Source: Anisus vortex
Taxonomy: Eukaryota; Mollusca; Gastropoda; Planorbidae
Reading direction: 5' to 3'
DNA: 64,000 nt
Assembly: GCA_949126835.1 (NCBI GenBank)
Contig: OX421494.1
Span: forward strand, 2,277,201 to 2,341,200
Positions 57,716-64,000 of this stretch are shown in pieces. Both the position numbers and the translations under genes were made by a program. The notes beneath the pieces were generated by a model, which did not search any database, was not told the origin of the DNA, and saw nothing but the letters and a program-made list of their open reading frames with translations. Each line of letters starts with the position of its first letter. Within the stretch, counting starts at the first letter, position 1.

Positions 57716-60700
57716 ATTAATTTGAAAAAAAATCCAGATCTGCAAGTTCACTGAAATAAATATATGGACTTGCATTGCAAAAGAATGATTATAATAGTGT
57801 TGTTATAAGCCCACGTACAATAATGAGTTTATAATTATATTAAAAGTCTAAATTTAGGCCTACATGCAGTTAGGCTACTCTTACACAAATTTTTTTTTTT
57901 TATAATTTGACTCTCACAAAATAAGCATCCGTTGCATTTTTAATCCAGTAACTAATTCTATATTCTATTTATCAAAAGTGAGATCGATCGGTCTAATTAT
58001 CCAAAGTGGCTTTACCGCCATATTTATCACCGTTTCCATGCCATTGCCTAGATCACGTTTGGCCTACAAGAAACGCAGACGTAGCTTTAAGGAAAAAAAA
58101 AAAACATTTCAAGTGTCGATCGATTTAGCTAGCTTAGTTCTTTTTTTTTTTTTTTTTTTTATGTCCAAATTATAAGTCTTAGCTTAACACCTAACACCCA
58201 GCTTAGTTTTTCTTTGACTATTCCTTAAAGCAAATCTTATCCTCCACAATAAGTGATTTCTTCAGTTCTCTTATATAGGTCTATGTTCGATGTCCATTGA
58301 TGTCGATTCCAAGTTCAGTTGACACGCTGGCCTGCTGCTTGTTAACGAAATACTGTACCGGCAACTGGCTTGTCCTCTATCGATAAAACTTTGGGCTGTG
58401 TTTGTCTTTCTTCGGTCATCATTGATCCACTCTGATTGTTTCTCCTCCTGCTATTTCTTTACCCCTGTTTCCCCTCTCTTCCTCCTCAACACTCTCTCTT
58501 TCTTTCTTTATGAATGTCCTTCTTCGTGTGATTTGTTTTAGGCCAAAGCGAGGTGATGTCAAAAAACGGACAAGAAAACGCACAAAGTTGCTTTAACTGA
58601 CTTTGTACACATAGACCTAACTGAAGTGTATACTTACACACTAGTGACATAGTAAAATAACACGTTAATTAAAACACGTTATCTCTCTGACTGCATTTTG
58701 GAAACAAGGTCAATAAGATATGTGTAACTACTATGCCTACACGGTAGCTTACATTCGCAAAATTGTTAAGACTTCCACAGAAGTGTCGCCAATGTTGCCA
58801 GAAAAAGTAGGAAGCAACCAACATAGAAAGGGAAATAGAATGCATATTGCTTTTTAAAAAAAAGTTGTCAACACCGATTTATTAGCGCCATTCTTTCTAA
58901 AACTAGAATCTATGTCATGCCAATTTAAAATAAAGCCACATTTCCAACGCAGCTGTATCTAAATCAACTATTTAATAACTAGAGGTGTGGTCATCTTTAA
59001 CATTGAACGACAAACGTACCACTAGGCAATAACCTACACTGGCCTACACAGATAAACTAAAGTGGCTATTTGATATAGGCCTACTTTAGATATGCTATTA
59101 TTAAGAAACTAGATTCTATAAACTGGCCCCGAATTCAACACAATATTGAACACAGCTTTTTGCTAAATATTTGAGTGTTTAAATCTTGGCAAAATATTGG
59201 GCCAATAAAGTATACTGACAGGACAATTCATGTAAGCCTAGGTCTACAGATAGAACGTTTTACTATTTTTTTTTTTTTACAAAGTTAACGCCGGAGCTAG
59301 TGCTCCGATTTCGATAGAGGAAAAACTAGTCTTTGGTTGCCGGAAATGTATTTTTAGCCAGGTGGAATGAATAATAGAAGAAAAAAGAAGGCAAACGATT
59401 TTGGAAACGTGGAAAAAGGAAATCACGAACAAAAGGGAAAAAATGGACCAGAGAATTTAAAAAACCAACATAACGTATTTATTATAGTCCACGCAGGATC
59501 GTACAAGATAACTATTCAGTTCGTTTTGGAGCAAAATTGTGACCTCTTTGCCAAGAGCTTGTCAAAAGTCCTTATACTTTATACATTTGAACTAAGTCCT
59601 TATACATTTGAACTACCGGTACAAGAGTTACTAACAATGAAACGTTTTCTTATACGATCGACTGATTCCATTTCCAAATTTTATTATTTTTAGTCTAGAT
59701 CTAATGTCCTTATGTTTTGTTTTTTTGTTGTCTGTTTTTTTTTTTAATTTTATTTGCTTGAAAACCTATGACGAACCAGCAAACGAGAAAGCCAGCAACT
59801 TAAGAAACTATAAGCTTATAGGTCCAATTTTCTGCAGGTTATATAGATGGAGCGTCAGTAACACAGGCTCAATATTCCATAATATATTAGAAGTAGACCT
59901 ATAGAGCCTATATATAAAATATTGCCTAATTTGAAGGGATATAAGAATAAAAAGCGAGATGTATTCTGGACTTTACTATCGACGTGTTAAAATTAACCCG
60001 GAAATGCTAGGCATTGACCTCATTATAAAACAAAACGGCACAAGATCAGCAGGGATCGGCATAACCTTTTGATAAAAGCGTGCCGAAATTGGATTTCTAA
60101 TTCGTTCATCGTTCATCGTGCCATCAGCCTAACAGTCATCCTTCTTTAACATTCAATTTCGTGTAGAAGAGACTTGAATTGCATTTTTGGGAGTCTTTCG
60201 CATGCCATTGAAAATCGTAGGTTGTCGCCACTGCACTAGATTATAAATAACCTACATATTAATAGTATGGATTATAAATTCGTAGCTTATTTGGTGTCTC
60301 ACAAATTAGAGGTATTGTTTAAACACATCTTAGATCAGGTTAAAGATATCAAAATTAATTGGGATTTGTTCCGGTGCAAAATCCTTTGCACGAAACTGGG
60401 TTGCATAATAATTTTAAAATTGTTTGTAGAAGTTTGCTAAACTTCCATTCATGTTTTACCTTATCTTCATTTTATAAGCTTATTTATTTTTTTATGTGCT
60501 TACGAAGAGATACAAAGCAACCTGCAGCAACGAACGAATGTTGCTTCTAAAAATAAAACAACAACAAATAAAACATAAATAAAGTCAGTGCCACCGTACG
60601 ACGGATAATGTAATAAGAAGCCTAAGCTGTTTAAAGCAAGCGTGTATTCATAATATGTTATATAAGTTGGCTTATAGAGTCTATAAAGACACAGATTGGT

Positions 60701-61179
60701 GTCATTTTGCATTGGTTTTACTTGGCTGGTGTCCGGGAAAGGGGGGGGGGGGAGATGACATATATAGAAAATTGAAACAAACGATTTCCTGGAATCACGA
60801 TAGAGTATAGAAGTCATTCGACTAGTTTTGTTTTCTAGCTGGTTAGAAAACACTTGCGGTCTTCGCTGACTTCGGTTTTCGTCGATGTGTCGGCGTATCA
60901 TGGAAATAATATCTATGGACGTACCAAATATATACTATAGGTATATACATTGAATCCCTGATAATTTTGTGTGTGTGTGGGGTGTGTAAAAGGGCGGCCC
61001 ACGGCTAAGTAATAGATATTTGAAAAGTGAGAATTTTTCAACTGTCAAGTGAATCAATCAATACTATATTAAGCCTATCAGCCTATCATAAGGTTGATCT
61101 AAGCGCTGGGATTCCTCACAACGTGGTCTACTCCTTGATCCGCCTCTTTCGCGATGCTAGAATGGAATGCAACAGTAAA
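57716..61179. other. No gene recognised
   Basis: AT-rich DNA with short open frames (for example 59367-59693 plus, 60359-60550 plus, 60500-60901 minus) that carry no recognisable motif. Homopolymer runs occur at 58140-58160 (T) and 60742-60752 (G). Confidence 0.45.
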
Positions 61180-61350
61180 AGTAAAGTATAGTACCATTCG
61201 GACCAAACTTATCATAGTGATTCATAGGGCTAGTGAAGTAGCGTTTAGCTTGGTAGACTCAGCGATACCCTCAATTCCCGGGAAAAAAAATCCTACCCCC
61301 CACCAGGATTCGAACCCAGAACCTTCGGATCGCCAGTCGAACGCCCCCAC
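61180..61350 (-). mobile_element. Internally deleted SINE family B copy
   Basis: The two ends of SINE B are present (ATTCATAGGGCTAGTGAAG; CACCAGGATTCGAACCCAG). About 90 bp of the central body is missing between GTAGCGTTTAGC and TTGGTAGACTC. Confidence 0.7.
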
Positions 61351-61539
61351 AATGGTATACACTGGTGAATTAGTAAGTTTTCAGTATTACTGTATTAATT
61401 ATGACTGCCCGATATCACTGTTGGGTTAAGAAAACTTGCAACAGAAACCAATTTTCAGTCAGTATGGTAAACTCTTTAAGCCCATCACACGAGATCTCGC
61501 GAAGTAGAATTGGATTGGCCAGACCATAAGAAGAGTTAC

Positions 61540-61770
61540 AGAAAACATAGCTCACCACTAGAATGGAACTTATGGAACACAAGGAAGCAGAAAAAGAGGC
61601 CGACCAAATACCACCAGGATGAGATCATTGGATAAAGAAATGAAAGAAGCGTGGATAGAGTAGCAGGAAATGGAAAGACTGTCACAAGACCGAAAAAAAA
61701 AGTAGGTGGTGAAACATAGTCGAGGCCCTGTGCACAGCTATTACTATAAGGATTAGATATCCAACAGGAT
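61540..61770 (+). pseudogene. C-terminal fragment of a LINE ORF2
   Basis: Across frames it reads GSRKRGRPNTTRMRSLDKEM, then KEAW, EMERLSQDRKKWR and a terminal EALCTA. The K/R-RGRP...W...AQDR..WR pattern is the usual end of RTE-like LINE proteins. Frameshifts and stops show it is dead. Confidence 0.6.
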
Positions 61771-61867
61771 TTTTGTTAACTGAAACGTTTTAATAAAAAT
61801 AAGGGCGTGTTTTGAGTTAATATTCTTCATCTGTTGAAGACTTGAAGAGTGCTGACTTTCTGTTAAA

Positions 61868-61945
61868 TCATCGACGCTCCTTCTATGGGCTTACGTCTAC
61901 GGCAGATTATTGCGTCACAAGCTATATTATATGTTTAATAATGTT
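61868..61945 (-). mobile_element. Diverged LINE-1-family 3' tail
   Basis: CGACGCTCCTTCTATGGG, then GCAGATTATTGCGTCA and TTTAATAATGTTTAGAT resemble the LINE-1 3' UTR, with a roughly 15-bp insertion in the hairpin region. Confidence 0.5.
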
Positions 61946-63044
61946 TAGATTCTTTTCAAGCCTGGAGTTGATCGCCTGAATTAGTCCAAGTTACAGTGCC
62001 CGAATCAAGGTGCTGGCAACGCGGACATTGCCAGAGAGCGAAATTTCCCTAGAAAGTGGTGGGATAGTGCCTTCACAGGTACGTTTAAATATGAACATAA
62101 TAAGTACAAAAAAAATCATTTGTTGACATGACGTTTTTATAAAAAGAGAGAGAGAAGGAGAAAAAGGGAAAAGAACGAGAGAGTGTGAGGGATAGAAATA
62201 AAAGAGAGTCACACATAAATGCTTGGATGTCAAACACCTTAGCCCCCTATAGGGATGTTATCGAATCCCTTCCCTAACGCCGATGAGAGCTTGGAGGAAG
62301 GCGCTGTCCCTGCACTTGCACAGTGCGCCAACCAACAGCCATAGGACCGGCCTTACGAAGAAAAGGAAAATATAACATCACATCAAACTTTCAAATAGCA
62401 AGACTTAAGCGTAAAATGCATTGATCTACTTATTGAAAAGCACACCTGGACATTCTAAAACAATATAGTAGGCCTGGTAGGCCTATTGTTCTAATAACGT
62501 TTTGTTTAGCGGCTTAGAATTATATACAAGACAATCAATAATAAGCTTACAATTATAACTTGTATAGACGGTAAATGTTGATTTATAAGCACGTTTAAAG
62601 CTGAAATATAAATAACTTAGGGCCTATTCGTGTGCGTGTGTGGGGGGGGGGATCAACAAGGAATAGGCCTATAGGGCCTACATATAGGCTATATATATAT
62701 ATAAAAACATATATATATAATCATTATTCCCACTATACATGAAATGTAGGCCGAATTTCAGTTTAGACTGTACTTGTAGGCCTAGTCCCTAAAAATGGCA
62801 GTGGTTATAGGGCGGCAAAAAAAAAAGGAGGAGCTGAAGAAAAACATAGATAGCATACCGTACCAACAAGTGGGTAGAAGAGGGGAAGGGGTGTAGAAAC
62901 CACCACTTGTACTGATGTCATAAAACGATAAACAAATGTTGATTTTGTTAGGTTCACGCTTGCGGAATGCGCTGAACTCTTAGTGTGCGTTTATTATTGT
63001 GAACTTTACTTCCCGCCAACACTTATTTGGATTCGTCCTCCTGC

Positions 63045-63172
63045 AAAGTTGATTAAAAGCTGATCCTGTAAAGTTCATTAAAAGTTGATCAGATGAAGTT
63101 GATCAGGTAAAGTTGTTTAAAAGTTGATCCATCAAAGTTGTTTAAAAGTTGATCGATCCTGCAATGTTGATT
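63045..63172. repeat. Imperfect tandem repeat of AAAGTTGATTAAAAGTTGATC
   Basis: About six degenerate units of roughly 17-30 bp built on AAAGTTG, TTAAAAGTTGATC and ATCAGGTAAAG. Confidence 0.7.
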
Positions 63173-63446
63173 ACAACAACAAAATAAAAAGAAATATTTC
63201 ACTGCATTATTTTACCCATCGAGGAACATATATTAGAATATGGTAAGGCTACACACTACACACCTAGAAGCTCTTAAATATATAGATATAAAATCCTACC
63301 TTTAGTCCCGTGTATAGTTTAAAAATAATAAACATACGCCTTCTTTGGGATACATCTATGTTGACAAAGACCCTTGGTGCCTTGGGCAAGCACAGGGAAC
63401 ATCAGCGTGCCAAACAATCCTCAGCGCCCCAAGGAAATCATGATAC

Positions 63447-63540
63447 AAGCTAGGCCTATATTATAGTCTACCCATTGCCCGTTGATAACCTAGGCCTATA
63501 TTATGCCCATTGCCCGTTGATAACATAGGCCTATATTGTT
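63447..63540. repeat. Short tandem repeat containing TAGGCCTATATT
   Basis: CTAGGCCTATATTAT and CCCATTGCCCGTTGATAAC alternate: three copies of the first and two of the second. Confidence 0.75.
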
Positions 63541-64000
63541 TCGAATCCGGGTCTTCTGTTGTATTTCTAGGCTCTTGTTCACTATGACTATGAAATAATA
63601 AACTCAACTAGCGAGACAATTGCCTCTGGAAAAAATGTCTGCGGACTCCCATGACTGACAATATAGGCCTAGCCTACGCCAAGTAGCCTAGCCTTCTTCA
63701 TATGCGAGCCTCTATAGTCTATAGGCCCTACTACTCTATAGACCTAGATACACATAGGCCTACTATAGCCTAATACTATAATAAGGCAAACCTACTTAGA
63801 CTACTGTTACTGTATGTGTATGTATTATAGGCTACACCTCAACTAAATTACACTGCCTCGAGACAGAAGTAGTCGAAGAGATAAAATAAAGAAGTTATGC
63901 CCACATTTAAAAAAAAAAGGATGTTTTAAAACTTTTGAGTAATGGCACCATCACGTCGTTTCGACGGGAAAAAAACGTAGAAAAGGACGTTTTTCTTTCC

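Noticed and set aside
59367..59693. 108-residue frame starting with a basic, lysine-rich segment
   Set aside because: It matches no family I know; the Kozak context and flanks do not support it. Length alone is not evidence.

Overview
This is a eukaryotic, intron-rich, AT-rich animal window. Everything in it fits a mollusc, most likely a heterobranch gastropod: short exons with GT/AG borders, animal orthologues, and many LINE and tRNA-derived SINE copies. The species cannot be fixed from the sequence alone, and the gastropod call is an inference.

Layout. (1) 662-5236, plus strand: a five-exon gene for a small ER-luminal saposin-fold protein of the MZB1/Canopy type. It has a signal peptide, a CxxC on a 36-nt microexon and a C-terminal RDEL. 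(2) 7490-21206, minus strand: a complete 16-exon gene for the intraflagellar transport TPR protein IFT70/TTC30. Its introns carry several minisatellites, SINEs and a long-TIR MITE. (3) 21.7-27.9 kb: a retrotransposon block. It holds a decayed LINE (LINE-1), then an old plus-strand LINE 3' end (LINE-3) into which a nearly intact minus-strand LINE (LINE-2) has inserted, leaving a perfect 146-bp target-site duplication. (4) 28928-29761, plus strand: KTI12, an uninterrupted 277-aa reading frame. (5) 40008-48863, minus strand: TNRC6/GW182, ten coding exons including a 108-nt in-frame cassette. It is followed by about 8.7 kb without genes or SINEs (31.3-40.0 kb) that is best read as a very long 3' UTR. 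Its non-coding first exon and promoter probably lie near 52.3-53.0 kb. (6) 53-64 kb: no gene recognised, only transposon relics, tandem repeats and dense clusters of the palindrome TAGGCCTA.

The four genes do not form a pathway. They are unrelated cellular genes: ER protein folding, cilium transport, tRNA wobble modification through Elongator, and miRNA silencing.

The most interesting signals concern genome dynamics: a SINE and a LINE sharing a 3' tail, the 146-bp duplication, a Mutator-like MITE, and two tandem duplications that copy splice junctions of the IFT70 gene. No new defence or biosynthetic system was found.
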